From Deltaproteobacteria bacterium UBA2409 (GTDB taxonomy: Bacteria > Bdellovibrionota_C > UBA2361 > DDRT01): DNA of 39,151 bases. A program made the position numbers and the translations under genes. The stretch lies in contig DDRT01000022.1 in the NCBI GenBank assembly GCA_002343185.1, positions 167,065 through 206,215 of the forward strand, in the 5' to 3' direction. Of the stretch, positions 7,651 to 16,430 are shown piece after piece. The first letter of the stretch is position 1. Every line of letters starts with the position of its first letter. The notes below the pieces were generated by a model. It worked only from the letters and a program-made list of their open reading frames with translations, did no database searches and was not told the DNA's origin.

Positions 7651-8493
7651 ATGATCCTAGGAATTGCATTCAAATTCCCTGATATGATCTTTGAGAGGTT
7701 TTTAAAAACTGCCAGGGAATTTTTATCTAATGAAGAGATCGTAATATTCGTATCAAATCCAACAGGAGAAGCTAGGGATATTTTTAAACAATACAATGCA
7801 TCACTCGTTGAAGTAGACAGTGCTAACTATCACCTTCAAACCTGGAGATATGTTCTTTATGAAAGATATCTAAGTGAGGTAAATCCTGAGTTTGTTTTTT
7901 TAACAGATGTTAGAGATGTAGTATTTCAAGGAGATATATTTTCTAAACTAAAAAAACTCACTTTCGATCAGTGCTTTTTCCAAGAGGGTAAATTAATCAG
8001 AGATTGTGAAACAAACTCTCTATGGATAAAAGAAGGTTTTGGAGATGATCTTTACGGAAAAGTTCAAGATGAGCCTATAATTTGTTCTGGTACGACCTTT
8101 GGTACTCTAAATGGAATAATGGAATATCTAAAAATCATTAATCAAGTTGCTCCAAAAATAATGTCAAAGAATCTCTCAAGGCCTGACGGAATAGATCAAG
8201 GAATACACAACGCACTTATTAGATCTGGAGCTTTTAAAAATTACAAAATTTTCTCAAATGATAATGGCCCAATAATTACCCTTCAGTATGCTGAGCATAA
8301 AATTAATAACAGAGGGTTCGTTACAAATTTATCGGGAAGCGTGCCCGAAGTAGCCCATCAAATTGACAGAATGCCCAGGGAGATGATTAACCAGATTGGA
8401 AAGCTTCGCAGTTTTCCAGTAATTGACCTTATAGCCACAAGAAATATCATTGAGGGAAGAGAAGCTCTCGATTTTTCTGGCCTAGATATCTGA
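7651..8493 (+). CDS. Putative glycosyltransferase
   Basis: A 280-residue soluble protein without signal peptide. The middle segment EFVFLTDVRDVVFQGDIF (about residues 80-97) looks like the D-x-D-containing metal and nucleotide-sugar site of GT-A fold enzymes. Later features (CSGTTFGTLNG, DGIDQGIHNALI) match the acceptor-side G-x-x-x-G and D-Q-G-x-x-N blocks of such transferases. The family cannot be named from sequence alone. It is the last gene of the kdsA-lpt operon (four-base overlap with the YceI-like gene), so addition of a sugar to LPS or another envelope glycan is a reasonable inference. Confidence 0.6.
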   Translation: MILGIAFKFPDMIFERFLKTAREFLSNEEIVIFVSNPTGEARDIFKQYNASLVEVDSANYHLQTWRYVLYERYLSEVNPEFVFLTDVRDVVFQGDIFSKLKKLTFDQCFFQEGKLIRDCETNSLWIKEGFGDDLYGKVQDEPIICSGTTFGTLNGIMEYLKIINQVAPKIMSKNLSRPDGIDQGIHNALIRSGAFKNYKIFSNDNGPIITLQYAEHKINNRGFVTNLSGSVPEVAHQIDRMPREMINQIGKLRSFPVIDLIATRNIIEGREALDFSGLDI

Positions 8494-8609
8494 ATTTACT
8501 AGATAAATTTCATTTTTTTACTAGCAACTGATTTCCCAGTAAAACTTTATTCTAGGGATGAGTGCAAACTTTGTGCCTTATACCTGCATCATAGATTAAG
8601 GAGTTTACT

Positions 8610-9968
8610 ATGGCGCTACAGGTTCGCTTAACACAGGGGCTACGGCAATCACTTACGATGACGCCACAGCTCCAACAGGCGATTAAGCTTTTACAGCTTA
8701 ACTATCTTGAATATCGAGACGCTGTAGAACAAGAGCTTATTGAAAACCCACTACTTGAAGAGATCCCACAAGAAGAGCCTTCAGAAGAAGACGAGAAGAA
8801 AGAAGAAGTCAAAGATATGGAGGCCTATCTAGACAGGCTCCAGGAGTCTAAAGAGTATGCTGCACCAGAAGCACAAGCAAGTTTCGAATCATATACAACA
8901 AAGCCTGAAACTCTTCAGGAGTATCTTTTAAATCAGCTTAGACTCTCTGATACGGATGATAATTTAAAACGTCTACTTGCTCATATAATAGGAAACCTTG
9001 ATTCAGACGGATATCTAACCTGCGAGCATGAAGAGCTTTGCGAAAGTTGTGGATGTGCTATTGATGAACTCCTTGCTGCACTTGAAATTCTAAAAACATT
9101 TGAGCCATGCGGTATTGGAGCAAGAAACTTAAGTGAATGTTTATTATTCCAATTAGACTCCATGGGACTAGGCGAAAATTTAGTTGCATCTATTGTACAA
9201 AGACATCTTGATAAAGTTGAGAGAAGAAAATTTGATCTGATTGCTAAAGAAGAGAACTGCTCTATAGAGGAGATAGCTGGAGCTATTACGATACTTCAAC
9301 GCCTTGAGCCAAAACCTGGGAGATCCTTTGGAGAAGATGCAACAAGATACGTTGAGCCTGATGTATACCTTCATAAAATAAATGGAGAGTATGTTATTAC
9401 ATTAAATGATGATGGCATTCCAAGATTAAGAATCAGTGATCATTACGTTGATCTTCTTAAAAGTGACTCTTCTGAGCAAAAAGCATATCTACAGGAAAAA
9501 TTAAAATCTGCATCTTGGCTTTTGAAAAGTATTCATCAAAGACAACAAACCATTTACCGTGTTTCACAAAGTATTGTTAAGTTTCAAAAAGAATTCTTTG
9601 ATAAAGGCATATCTGCCCTTAGACCTCTAGTACTAAAAGAAGTAGCTGAGGATGTAGGAATTCATGAATCTACTGTAAGCAGAGTAACTTCAAACAAATA
9701 CATGCACACACCTCAAGGCGTTTTTGAACTTAAGTTCTTTTTTACAAATGGACTTTCGAGCGCAAGTGGTGAGACTACATCATCATCTTCTATTAAAGAA
9801 AGAATTAAGCAGTTAATTGCAAACGAGGACAGTAAATCTCCACTAAGCGATCAAGATATCGGTGAGATATTGGCTAAGGAAAATATAAAGATTGCAAGAA
9901 GAACTGTAGCCAAATACCGAGAAAGCTTAGGTATTGAGTCGTCTTCGTTAAGAAAACGAAAGCTCTAA
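8610..9968 (+). CDS. rpoN: RNA polymerase sigma-54 factor
   Basis: A 452-residue protein with the three regions of sigma-54. Region I is glutamine and leucine-rich (LTMTPQLQQAIKLLQLNYLE) and contacts activators. An acidic linker follows (EEPSEEDEKKEE). The core-binding part (LQEYLLNQLRLSD to LEPKPGRSFG) and the DNA-binding part (helix-turn-helix VAEDVGIHESTVSRVTSNKY) come next. The RpoN box ARRTVAKYRE is at 429-438. The start is fixed by AAGGAG seven bases before the ATG. It directs transcription from -24/-12 promoters that need an AAA+ activator. The 116-base gap before it separates it from the lpt operon and probably holds its own promoter. Confidence 0.97.
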   Translation: MALQVRLTQGLRQSLTMTPQLQQAIKLLQLNYLEYRDAVEQELIENPLLEEIPQEEPSEEDEKKEEVKDMEAYLDRLQESKEYAAPEAQASFESYTTKPETLQEYLLNQLRLSDTDDNLKRLLAHIIGNLDSDGYLTCEHEELCESCGCAIDELLAALEILKTFEPCGIGARNLSECLLFQLDSMGLGENLVASIVQRHLDKVERRKFDLIAKEENCSIEEIAGAITILQRLEPKPGRSFGEDATRYVEPDVYLHKINGEYVITLNDDGIPRLRISDHYVDLLKSDSSEQKAYLQEKLKSASWLLKSIHQRQQTIYRVSQSIVKFQKEFFDKGISALRPLVLKEVAEDVGIHESTVSRVTSNKYMHTPQGVFELKFFFTNGLSSASGETTSSSSIKERIKQLIANEDSKSPLSDQDIGEILAKENIKIARRTVAKYRESLGIESSSLRKRKL

Positions 9969-10012
9969 AGTCTTGAGAATATTTCTATTATATCATATCC
10001 TTAAATGTTGAT

Positions 10013-10312
10013 ATGAGGCTTATTACTCTTAATTTAACTTTCAAACAGACTGAAGCGACTGACCCAATCCGTGCATATGCTGAAGAAAAAATAGTTCCTA
10101 CTATTCAAAAATTCGTGCATCACGACACTGAAGCACACATGGTGCTAAAGGTAGAAAAGCTCAGACACCTTGCTGAAATTTCATTCCATGTTGATGGACA
10201 TGATTTTGCCTGTCACTCTGAGAGTGACGACATGTATACATCGATAGATAAGTTAAATAGTACACTAGCCGAACAACTTAGAAGACATAAAGATAAACTC
10301 ACAAGGCATTAG
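10013..10312 (+). CDS. hpf: Ribosome hibernation promoting factor (short HPF)
   Basis: A 99-residue protein of the HPF/RaiA family. The opening I-T-L-N-L-T-F-K-Q-T-E-A-T-D-P-I-R-A-Y-A-E-E-K, the H-x-V-L-K-V-E-K-x-R-H-x-A-E-I-S stretch and the E-S-D-D-M-Y-x-S-I-D-K-L block are family hallmarks. It lacks the C-terminal dimerisation domain of long HPF, so it is the short form. It binds the decoding centre of idle ribosomes and supports 100S dimers in stationary phase. It follows rpoN as in enteric bacteria. No Shine-Dalgarno sequence is seen before the ATG. The gene ends seven bases before metK. Confidence 0.92.
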   Translation: MRLITLNLTFKQTEATDPIRAYAEEKIVPTIQKFVHHDTEAHMVLKVEKLRHLAEISFHVDGHDFACHSESDDMYTSIDKLNSTLAEQLRRHKDKLTRH

Positions 10313-10319
10313 AAATAAT

Positions 10320-11492
10320 ATGACAAAAAAAAGTTTCGTTTTCACCTCTGAATCAGTTTCAGAAGGTCACCCAGACAAAGTATGCGATCAGATAAGCGAT
10401 GCAATCTTAGATGCTCACCTCAAAGGAGATCCTAAAAGTAGATGTGCCGTTGAAACTTTAGTTAAAGACTCAAATGTAGTTATTGCCGGAGAAATTACTT
10501 CTAATTGCGAAGTTAATTATGACAAAGTAGCAAGGGAAGTAATTCATGATATCGGCTATACAGATGAAAATATCGGGTTTGATGCTCATAAATGCTCTAT
10601 TCAACTACTCTTAAGTAGACAATCAGCTGATATCAGCATAGGTGTTACCGAAGGCGAAGGAACTTTTAAAGAGCAGGGTGCTGGTGATCAAGGGTTAATG
10701 TTTGGCTTTGCCTGCAATGAAACTCCAGAGTTAATGCCACTTCCAATCTCACTTTCTCATCAGTTAATGTTTAGCCTTGCTCAACTTAGACATAAAGGAT
10801 CTGCGCCTTTTTTAAGGCCTGATTCCAAATCTCAAGTTTCAGTAAGATATGAAGATGGTAAGCCGATCTCAATTGATACAGTAGTTATCTCAACTCAGCA
10901 TACTGAAGATGCAACTCTCAAACAGGTTGAAGAGTTTTGCGTTGAATCAGTTGTTAAAAAAGTTATCCCGTCTGAGCTTCTAACAAGCAGCACTAGATAT
11001 CTAATCAATCCTACTGGAAGATTTGTTGTTGGAGGCCCTGTTGGAGACTGCGGGCTAACTGGAAGAAAGATCATAGTTGATACCTATGGAGGCTATAGCC
11101 GTCATGGTGGCGGAGCGTTTTCAGGTAAAGATCCATCAAAAGTAGATAGATCTGCTGCTTACATGGCAAGATATATAGCCAAAAACGTTGTAGCTGCTGG
11201 TTTAGCAGAGATGTGCGAAGTGCAACTTGCCTATGCAATCGGTGTTGCAGAGCCAGTTTCAGTATATGTTGGAACTTTTGGATCAAATAAAGTTCCTGAA
11301 GAAAAAATTTCTGATGCGGTAAGAAAGGTATTTAGCCTAACTCCAAGAGGTATAATTGAGTCGTTAGAGCTTCTAAGGCCAATTTATAGACCTACTGCTG
11401 CATATGGTCATTTTGGAAGAACTCCTCAAGGTAATGGTGCGTTCTCTTGGGAGAAAACAGATAAGGCAGAGGCTTTAAAAACTTCCGTATGA
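10320..11492 (+). CDS. metK: S-adenosylmethionine synthetase
   Basis: A 390-residue enzyme that makes S-adenosylmethionine from methionine and ATP. Diagnostic blocks are FTSESVSEGHPDKVCDQISDA (N-terminal, ATP-binding), GAGDQGLMFGFA, the C-terminal-domain start TGRFVVGGPVGDCGLTGRKI and the GGGAFSGKDPSKVDRSAAY loop. Length agrees with the family (about 385-395). It follows hpf after seven bases and overlaps the thiamine pyrophosphokinase gene by four bases. Its product is the substrate of several enzymes in this window (TrmB and the NAS-like enzyme). Confidence 0.98.
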   Translation: MTKKSFVFTSESVSEGHPDKVCDQISDAILDAHLKGDPKSRCAVETLVKDSNVVIAGEITSNCEVNYDKVAREVIHDIGYTDENIGFDAHKCSIQLLLSRQSADISIGVTEGEGTFKEQGAGDQGLMFGFACNETPELMPLPISLSHQLMFSLAQLRHKGSAPFLRPDSKSQVSVRYEDGKPISIDTVVISTQHTEDATLKQVEEFCVESVVKKVIPSELLTSSTRYLINPTGRFVVGGPVGDCGLTGRKIIVDTYGGYSRHGGGAFSGKDPSKVDRSAAYMARYIAKNVVAAGLAEMCEVQLAYAIGVAEPVSVYVGTFGSNKVPEEKISDAVRKVFSLTPRGIIESLELLRPIYRPTAAYGHFGRTPQGNGAFSWEKTDKAEALKTSV

Positions 11493-12112
11493 GAGTTTTA
11501 GTAGCGGCCGATGGTGAGTGCTCGCTAACTAAAGAACTTCTAAATACTAGAGTTGGCAATATAGACAAAGTAGTAGTTGCTGATGGAGCGCTAAGGCACA
11601 TTGATGCCTTAGGGCTTACTCCAGATTATATTATTGGAGACTTAGATTCAGTAGATAAGGACCTTTTAAAGAAGTATCAATCCTCAAAAATAGAAAAATA
11701 CCCAAGAGACAAGGACAAAACAGATCTTGAAATTGCACTTGAGAAAGCACTAGCATTTTCGCCTACTGAGCTGGTTTTTATCGGTATGTTTGGAGGAAGA
11801 ATTGATCATCAATTCGGAAACATCCTTCTTTTAACAACTCTTAAAATAAAAAAGATAATGATTGAAGACTTTGATACTACTTCATATGTATTAAATGATA
11901 AAAACGTAATTTCACTTTGTAAAAGCGCTGGATTCTCACTTATACCGCTAACAAGCGAAGTTACAGGAGTTACTATATTGGGCGCTAAATGGAATCTGAG
12001 AGATCATAGACTTTCACTGGGCTCTCCTACAGCTCTATGTAATGAGTTTATAAACGATACAACTCAGATTTCAATAGAATCAGGCTCTTTGTTAGTTGTT
12101 CAAAGACACTAG
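11489..12112 (+). CDS. Thiamine pyrophosphokinase
   Basis: A 207-residue protein that transfers pyrophosphate from ATP to thiamine, giving the cofactor thiamine diphosphate. The family motifs are present: VVADGALRHIDALGLTPD, IIGDLDSVD, YPRDKDKTDLEIAL with the D-K-x-x-T-D metal site, and GMFGGRIDHQFGN. The C-terminal thiamine-binding beta domain begins near VISLCKSAGFSLIPL. The start codon overlaps the metK stop (ATGA). The 3' end overlaps the convergent methyltransferase-like gene by 21 bases. The symbol thiN or tpk would apply, but family naming varies. Confidence 0.92.
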   Translation: MRVLVAADGECSLTKELLNTRVGNIDKVVVADGALRHIDALGLTPDYIIGDLDSVDKDLLKKYQSSKIEKYPRDKDKTDLEIALEKALAFSPTELVFIGMFGGRIDHQFGNILLLTTLKIKKIMIEDFDTTSYVLNDKNVISLCKSAGFSLIPLTSEVTGVTILGAKWNLRDHRLSLGSPTALCNEFINDTTQISIESGSLLVVQRH

Positions 12113-12853
12113 CCCGCGCCCCACAACATGATGCGCAATTTTACCTTTTTCTAGCTCCCAATCCCATTTTCTATTTAAAATCTCCTTCCAACCTGAAGGG
12201 ATAACTATCGGGGAAAGATCAAGAGAGCCCCTTTCAACTGAAACCCCATCAGAAAGATATTCATATTTTTCATCATAGATGAGCAAAGCTCCCCTTCTTG
12301 CTTGTTTAAAGACATCAGAGGCATGTTTAGCCTGAAGCTTAGCTTCAAGCTCTGGAATTGATCTTCCAACAAGCTCTCTAAATAGCACTGATAGCTGGCT
12401 TTTTAAATTAAGTGAGATAATTAGATCTGCTTTGGGATATGTTGGTTCACTTGGGAATGAAAACTCATTAACATTTTTTCTGATATTTTCTGCCCAAACA
12501 TTAAAAACACCTGTTACATCCGAGCATATAGCATCTACAGGGACTGAGTTTACAAATCTTGGCCAGGAGGCTCTTGCTCTTGGGTCAGCATCAAGAAGAA
12601 TTATTTTTTTTGTAAACTGAGAAAGAATCTCTAAGTCACAATCATAAAGCCGTCCTGCCCCTAAAACTAAGATCGATTCCACCCCGCCCAAAGTTCGAAG
12701 AAAGTCAGCAATTAGTAATTTTGTTTTATTTAGATGCTCCTCCCAAACACCTGTTTTAAATCGTGCTTCAATTCCAAATCCTTCATTAATAAAAACTCTA
12801 TTTTTAGGGTATCTTAAGTAGTACCAAAAGTAAGTAAATGGTGAGACCTTCAA
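12092..12853 (-). CDS. SAM-dependent methyltransferase-like protein
   Basis: About 253 residues from a TTG start at 12853, which overlaps the anmK stop (TTGA) and follows GGAAGG by about ten bases. A more distant ATG at 12928 would overlap anmK by 79 bases. The sequence ILVLGAGRLYDCDLE followed by KIILLDADPRARASW is the glycine loop and acidic second strand of a Rossmann methyltransferase, and ADLIISLNLKSQL may be the motif IV strand. The substrate is unknown. It is probably co-transcribed with anmK. Its tail overlaps the opposite-strand thiamine pyrophosphokinase gene. Confidence 0.55.
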   Translation of the reverse strand: MKVSPFTYFWYYLRYPKNRVFINEGFGIEARFKTGVWEEHLNKTKLLIADFLRTLGGVESILVLGAGRLYDCDLEILSQFTKKIILLDADPRARASWPRFVNSVPVDAICSDVTGVFNVWAENIRKNVNEFSFPSEPTYPKADLIISLNLKSQLSVLFRELVGRSIPELEAKLQAKHASDVFKQARRGALLIYDEKYEYLSDGVSVERGSLDLSPIVIPSGWKEILNRKWDWELEKGKIAHHVVGRGLVSLNN

Positions 12854-13941
12854 GGAATTGTAATCCTTCCTAGAGGAGCTCCTTTTGTTGCTCCTGTGAC
12901 ACTTGGAATAGAGGTTTCTAAACCACAAAGCATATCATGGGCTAAAATTGCAAAAATCATACTTTCCCTTGCCTTCCATGAAACCCCATAAGAATCAATT
13001 AATTCAACCTTCTTTGAACTTAAACGCTCCGAGATTCGAGATCGTAAGTATGAATTCTGAGAGCCTCCTCCACAAAGAATTAAATTTCCTTCATAATGTT
13101 TAACAGCTTCTGATATACAATATGCAATAAACTCTGTAACTGTAGTGAGTAGGTTTGATGATAAACCATACTGAGAGACTATTCTTCCCACAAAAGAATC
13201 ACCATAAGCTTCAAGGCCAGTAGATTTTGGTGGTGCTTTTTTAATGAATAAGTCGTCTGCTATTAGTTCCTTAAAAATGTCTTCATCAATCTTGCCACTT
13301 GCTGCAATTGATCCATCAGCATCGTAATCTTTTCCTGCAAGTAAGTGTGCGAGCCTATCAAGTGGTGCATTTCCAGGGCCAACATCAAAACCTATAATTT
13401 CACCCTGACCAAGCACAGTGACATTCGAGATTCCTCCAATATTTAGAATTAATTTAGGCGAGTCATTTCCAAAAAGCCTAAGATCCCCATAGGGCGTTAA
13501 GGGAGCCCCTTCTCCACCTAGTACAATGTCACGAATTCTAAAATCAGAAACAATGATTGCTCCAAGATCTCTTGCTAAACATTCAGGATAACCAAGCTGC
13601 AAGGTTGATCTACTAGAATCGCCGATTTTATGGTGATAAACTGTCTGGCCATGAGTTCCAACACAAAACACACTTTTAGATGATTTCCTTGCAACTGATG
13701 AAAAAAATTCGCCTATTTCTCTGTTTAAAATGCTGACCTCTGAGAGCTCACTAACTTTTTTAATTCTTTGTTTTAGCTCCTCTGGGTATGGCTCTGAAAT
13801 AAATTCTACGAGTGATACTTTGCTTTCACTAATTTCGACAACAGAAACATCCACAGAATCAGCGCTAGTTCCAGACATTATACCCATAGAGAGGCACGGA
13901 TTTGGTGGTGATAAGATAGATCGCATAGGAGAAATTTTCAT
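12850..13941 (-). CDS. anmK: Anhydro-N-acetylmuramic acid kinase
   Basis: About 363 residues from the ATG at 13941 (MKISPM), close to the family's 370. It phosphorylates and opens 1,6-anhydroMurNAc, recycling murein breakdown products in the cytoplasm. Motifs: MGIMSGTSADSVDV (ATP loop; the common form is GTSLDGVD), CVGTHGQTVYH, NIGGISNVT, GFDVGPGNAPLD with the catalytic aspartate, and the late LILCGGGSQN. An upstream extension of the frame to 14091 runs into the divergent haloperoxidase gene and has no homology, so it is rejected. The gap between the two divergent start codons is only 22 bases. Confidence 0.93.
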   Translation of the reverse strand: MKISPMRSILSPPNPCLSMGIMSGTSADSVDVSVVEISESKVSLVEFISEPYPEELKQRIKKVSELSEVSILNREIGEFFSSVARKSSKSVFCVGTHGQTVYHHKIGDSSRSTLQLGYPECLARDLGAIIVSDFRIRDIVLGGEGAPLTPYGDLRLFGNDSPKLILNIGGISNVTVLGQGEIIGFDVGPGNAPLDRLAHLLAGKDYDADGSIAASGKIDEDIFKELIADDLFIKKAPPKSTGLEAYGDSFVGRIVSQYGLSSNLLTTVTEFIAYCISEAVKHYEGNLILCGGGSQNSYLRSRISERLSSKKVELIDSYGVSWKARESMIFAILAHDMLCGLETSIPSVTGATKGAPLGRITIP

Positions 13942-13949
13942 GATATAAT
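13942..13949 (+). promoter_or_regulatory. Extended -10 promoter candidate of the haloperoxidase gene
   Basis: TATAAT at 13944-13949 is preceded by TG at 13942-13943, giving an exact extended -10 element (TG-N-TATAAT would have the N at 13943; here the TG is directly one base before, TGATATAAT). It lies 14 bases before the ATG at 13964, so the leader would be about eight bases. Confidence 0.4.
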
Positions 13950-13963
13950 TATCAGATATTACT

Positions 13964-15553
13964 ATGAGTGCTTTTACAAGACGAAAATTCTTAGCTGGAC
14001 TTGGTCTTTTAACTCTAGCTTCTAGCAAAGCTAAGGCATCAAGTCTTCCTGCTACTTCTGCTACTAGAAGCAGATATGCTGCTTCCCTCACTAAAAGACA
14101 AACTGTTTTAAGAAAAACATTCAGCAGAAGACAGGCAAATCAGAAGAAAAATAGTGATGAAAAGCGATATGGCAGGGTTTCGCTTTTTACAAAAGGCCTT
14201 CCTCATGATTCAAATGGACTTGCAAGCTCAAGGTCATTTTCGCAACTAAAAACTGCAATGAATTCTGGAAAACAGAGCGATTTTGAAAAAATCAACATGG
14301 GTGGGGCAAAAAGGTTCAAGAACCCATTAGCTGCTTATACATTTGATATGCTTGGGTGGGATGGCTGTCAAATTTCTATTCCAGCTGCTCCATCCGTAAA
14401 GAGTAAAGAAACCGCAGCTGAGATGATTGAGCTTTACTGGATGGCTTTAGCAAGAGATGTTCCATTTAATGAGTATGACTCAAATCCAATAATACAAGGT
14501 GCAATCTCGGAGTTAAATTCTCTTCCTGGCTATAAGGGTGTTAAGCCAGTAACAGCTCAGAATATTTTCAGAATGAACATTGAAGGATGTTTATCTGGTC
14601 CATTTATTTCTCAGTTTCTTTTAAAGGATATTCCGACCTACGCTCATACAACGAGCGCTGCTATTAAAACAGCTAAACCAAATAAGGATTATCTGACTAA
14701 TTATACTTTCTGGCTTGCAAACCAAAACGGATTTCAACCCGGAGTTGTCGAGTTTGATAACCAAAATAAATACATTAGAAATGGAAGAGACTTAGGGCAT
14801 CTTTTCCATTTGGATTATATATTTGAAGTCTTCCTTAATGCTGCAAACATCATTAGAAATCAAATAAAGGCGCCTCTTGATTCAGGAAATCCTTATGTCT
14901 CCTCACTTACAATGGATGGTTTTGGAACATTCGATTACCCTCATCTTTATTCACTCCTAGGTGAAGTTACCACTAGAGCTCTAAAAGCTTGCTGGTATCA
15001 GAAATGGGCGCATCATAGACGATTAAGACCAGAGGCCTATGGCGGATTGGTTCACAACAAAATATCCAATGGTGTAGATGCTCCTATAGATGACTCAATT
15101 TTAAACTCGAATGCAATCGTAGAGACTTTTGATAAGTTTGGTACTTACTTATTGCCACAAAGCTACCCTGAAGGATCCCCTGGGCATCCGGCCTATCCTT
15201 CAGGTCATGCAACAGTTGCTGGAGCTTGTGCAACAATTCTAAAAGCTTGGTTTGAAGAGACAACAACTGTTCCTAATCCTGTTTCCATATCTTCTGATGG
15301 GCTCACTCGAAGTTCCTACAACGAAGCGCCACTTTCATTAAGAGGAGAAATTAATAAGCTAGCGATGAATCAATGTATCGGCCGCTTAGTATCAGGAGTG
15401 CATTATAGAAGTGATGCAATAGAAGGTTTATTTTTGGGTGAAGAGATTGCGATTGGTATCTTAAGAGAAGTTGCAAGGCTTTCAGTCGAAAGAGACTGGT
15501 CGTTAACATTTACAAAATTCAATGGAAGAAGAGTCAGAATTAGGAAAGGTTGA
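13964..15553 (+). CDS. Tat-exported vanadium-dependent haloperoxidase / PAP2-type protein
   Basis: A 529-residue protein. The N-terminus has a twin-arginine leader (TRRKFLAGLGLLTLASSKAKA, residues 5-25), so the enzyme is probably exported folded. The vanadate or phosphate-binding residues of the haloperoxidase/PAP2 superfamily are visible in order: Lys and Arg in KWAHHRRLRPEAYGG, Ser-Gly-His in HPAYPSGHAT, and Arg and His in GRLVSGVHYRSDA. The LLPQSYPEGSPGHPAYPSGH stretch resembles algal and bacterial bromoperoxidases more than lipid phosphatases. It would oxidise halide with hydrogen peroxide outside the cytoplasm; halide choice cannot be read. It is divergent from anmK, and trmB starts one base after its stop. 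Confidence 0.82.
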   Translation: MSAFTRRKFLAGLGLLTLASSKAKASSLPATSATRSRYAASLTKRQTVLRKTFSRRQANQKKNSDEKRYGRVSLFTKGLPHDSNGLASSRSFSQLKTAMNSGKQSDFEKINMGGAKRFKNPLAAYTFDMLGWDGCQISIPAAPSVKSKETAAEMIELYWMALARDVPFNEYDSNPIIQGAISELNSLPGYKGVKPVTAQNIFRMNIEGCLSGPFISQFLLKDIPTYAHTTSAAIKTAKPNKDYLTNYTFWLANQNGFQPGVVEFDNQNKYIRNGRDLGHLFHLDYIFEVFLNAANIIRNQIKAPLDSGNPYVSSLTMDGFGTFDYPHLYSLLGEVTTRALKACWYQKWAHHRRLRPEAYGGLVHNKISNGVDAPIDDSILNSNAIVETFDKFGTYLLPQSYPEGSPGHPAYPSGHATVAGACATILKAWFEETTTVPNPVSISSDGLTRSSYNEAPLSLRGEINKLAMNQCIGRLVSGVHYRSDAIEGLFLGEEIAIGILREVARLSVERDWSLTFTKFNGRRVRIRKG

Positions 15554-15554
15554 T

Positions 15555-16331
15555 ATGCCCAGCGATAATGAGTCTTGCCTTACGGCAAAACTCTGTACCG
15601 CTGGAGCATATAATGTTTCTGGCTCGTTTGCTTGCGCAGACGACGCTTATCCCCAAACACAGAAAGTTTTGAAATTAGCAAAACACTCTGTGTTTGGGGA
15701 TAAAAGATTTCTAAGAAGGTGGATTAATCCATATTTAGAAAAGATCTTTTCGATTCCTGATAGATTGATTGATGACTCTGATAAAAACCTTACTAATATT
15801 CTAAGTGAAAGAAGCTCCGAATTTAAGGAGACATTTATTGAACCCTGCTCAGGATCGGGGGCACATTTAATTGAGTTAGCAAGATCTAACCCTGAAGCCT
15901 TTTTTGTTGGTTTTGAAAAACGATATAAACGAGCATTTAGAACTGCAGAAAAGTCTGACGGTCTTAAAAACCTTCTTGTAATACGAGGCGAGGTGGATCT
16001 ATCACTATTTAAAGATAGTTCAACTGCTGGTGTATATTTAAATTTCCCTGACCCTTGGGAAAAGAATCAAAAAAACCGTGTTCTAAATAAAATCTTTATC
16101 GATGAACTATCGAGGATTTTAGCTCCTAATGGATTCTTTTCCTATAAAACAGACCATAAGGATAGCTTTGAGAGTGCTAAAATAGCTCTAAGAGAGCGTT
16201 TTTTGATAACAAACCTAATAGAGAATGCCTCGAAGGAAGAATCTGGTTTTCAGACTGAATTTGAGGGGCTATTTAGATCTAAAAATCTTCCTATATTTGT
16301 CCTTCGCGTCAAGCAAAATCGGTCAAATTAG
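15555..16331 (+). CDS. trmB: tRNA (guanine-N7)-methyltransferase with a repeat-encoded N-terminus
   Basis: A 258-residue enzyme that makes m7G46 in tRNA. Motifs: FIEPCSGSGAHLIELA (SAM loop, preceded by a strand), FFVGFEKRYKRA, VYLNFPDPWEKNQKNR with the NFPDPW active-site block, and GFFSYKTDHKDSF. The start chosen is the ATG at 15555, right after the haloperoxidase stop and preceded by AGGAAAGG. An ATG at 15522 lacks such a site. The first 50 residues or so have no TrmB likeness and are encoded by two hairpin elements (15628-15645 and 15648-15702), one of which also occurs near 16650 and 16740. A later internal start cannot be excluded. Confidence 0.85.
   Translation: MPSDNESCLTAKLCTAGAYNVSGSFACADDAYPQTQKVLKLAKHSVFGDKRFLRRWINPYLEKIFSIPDRLIDDSDKNLTNILSERSSEFKETFIEPCSGSGAHLIELARSNPEAFFVGFEKRYKRAFRTAEKSDGLKNLLVIRGEVDLSLFKDSSTAGVYLNFPDPWEKNQKNRVLNKIFIDELSRILAPNGFFSYKTDHKDSFESAKIALRERFLITNLIENASKEESGFQTEFEGLFRSKNLPIFVLRVKQNRSN
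15628..15643. repeat. Short hairpin element, third copy, inside trmB
   Basis: CGTTTGCTTGCGCAGACG is a near copy of the hairpins at 16646-16661 and 16737-16752 (core GTYYGC-TKGC-GCRGAC). The stem is GTTTGC with GCAGAC, including one G-U pair. It lies in the N-terminal coding region of trmB and is read in frame. Exact ends are uncertain by a few bases. Confidence 0.45.
15648..15702. repeat. Perfect 16-bp inverted repeat inside trmB
   Basis: TATCCCCAAACACAGA (15648-15663) returns as its exact complement at 15687-15702. The 23-base spacer holds a further stem GTTTTG/CAAAAC. The whole hairpin is in frame with trmB and encodes part of its unusual N-terminus. It is followed directly by the start of TrmB-like sequence (RFLRRWINPYLE). 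Confidence 0.8.
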
Positions 16332-16430
16332 AAGAGTTATTTTTAAAGCTCCGATTTTTATATCGTCCTTCACCAAAAAGACTGAAACTAAACTGTACTA
16401 GGTACGCATCGTAAAGGTGGAGGTAGTAAT

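Noticed and set aside
12854..12928. Longer start for the methyltransferase-like gene (ATG at 12928)
   Set aside because: It would overlap anmK by 79 bases and adds a basic stretch with no homology; the TTG at 12853 has a Shine-Dalgarno sequence and overlaps the stop codon of anmK.
13942..14091. N-terminal extension of anmK to 14091
   Set aside because: It reads antisense through the Tat signal region of the haloperoxidase gene and lies outside the AnmK family match.
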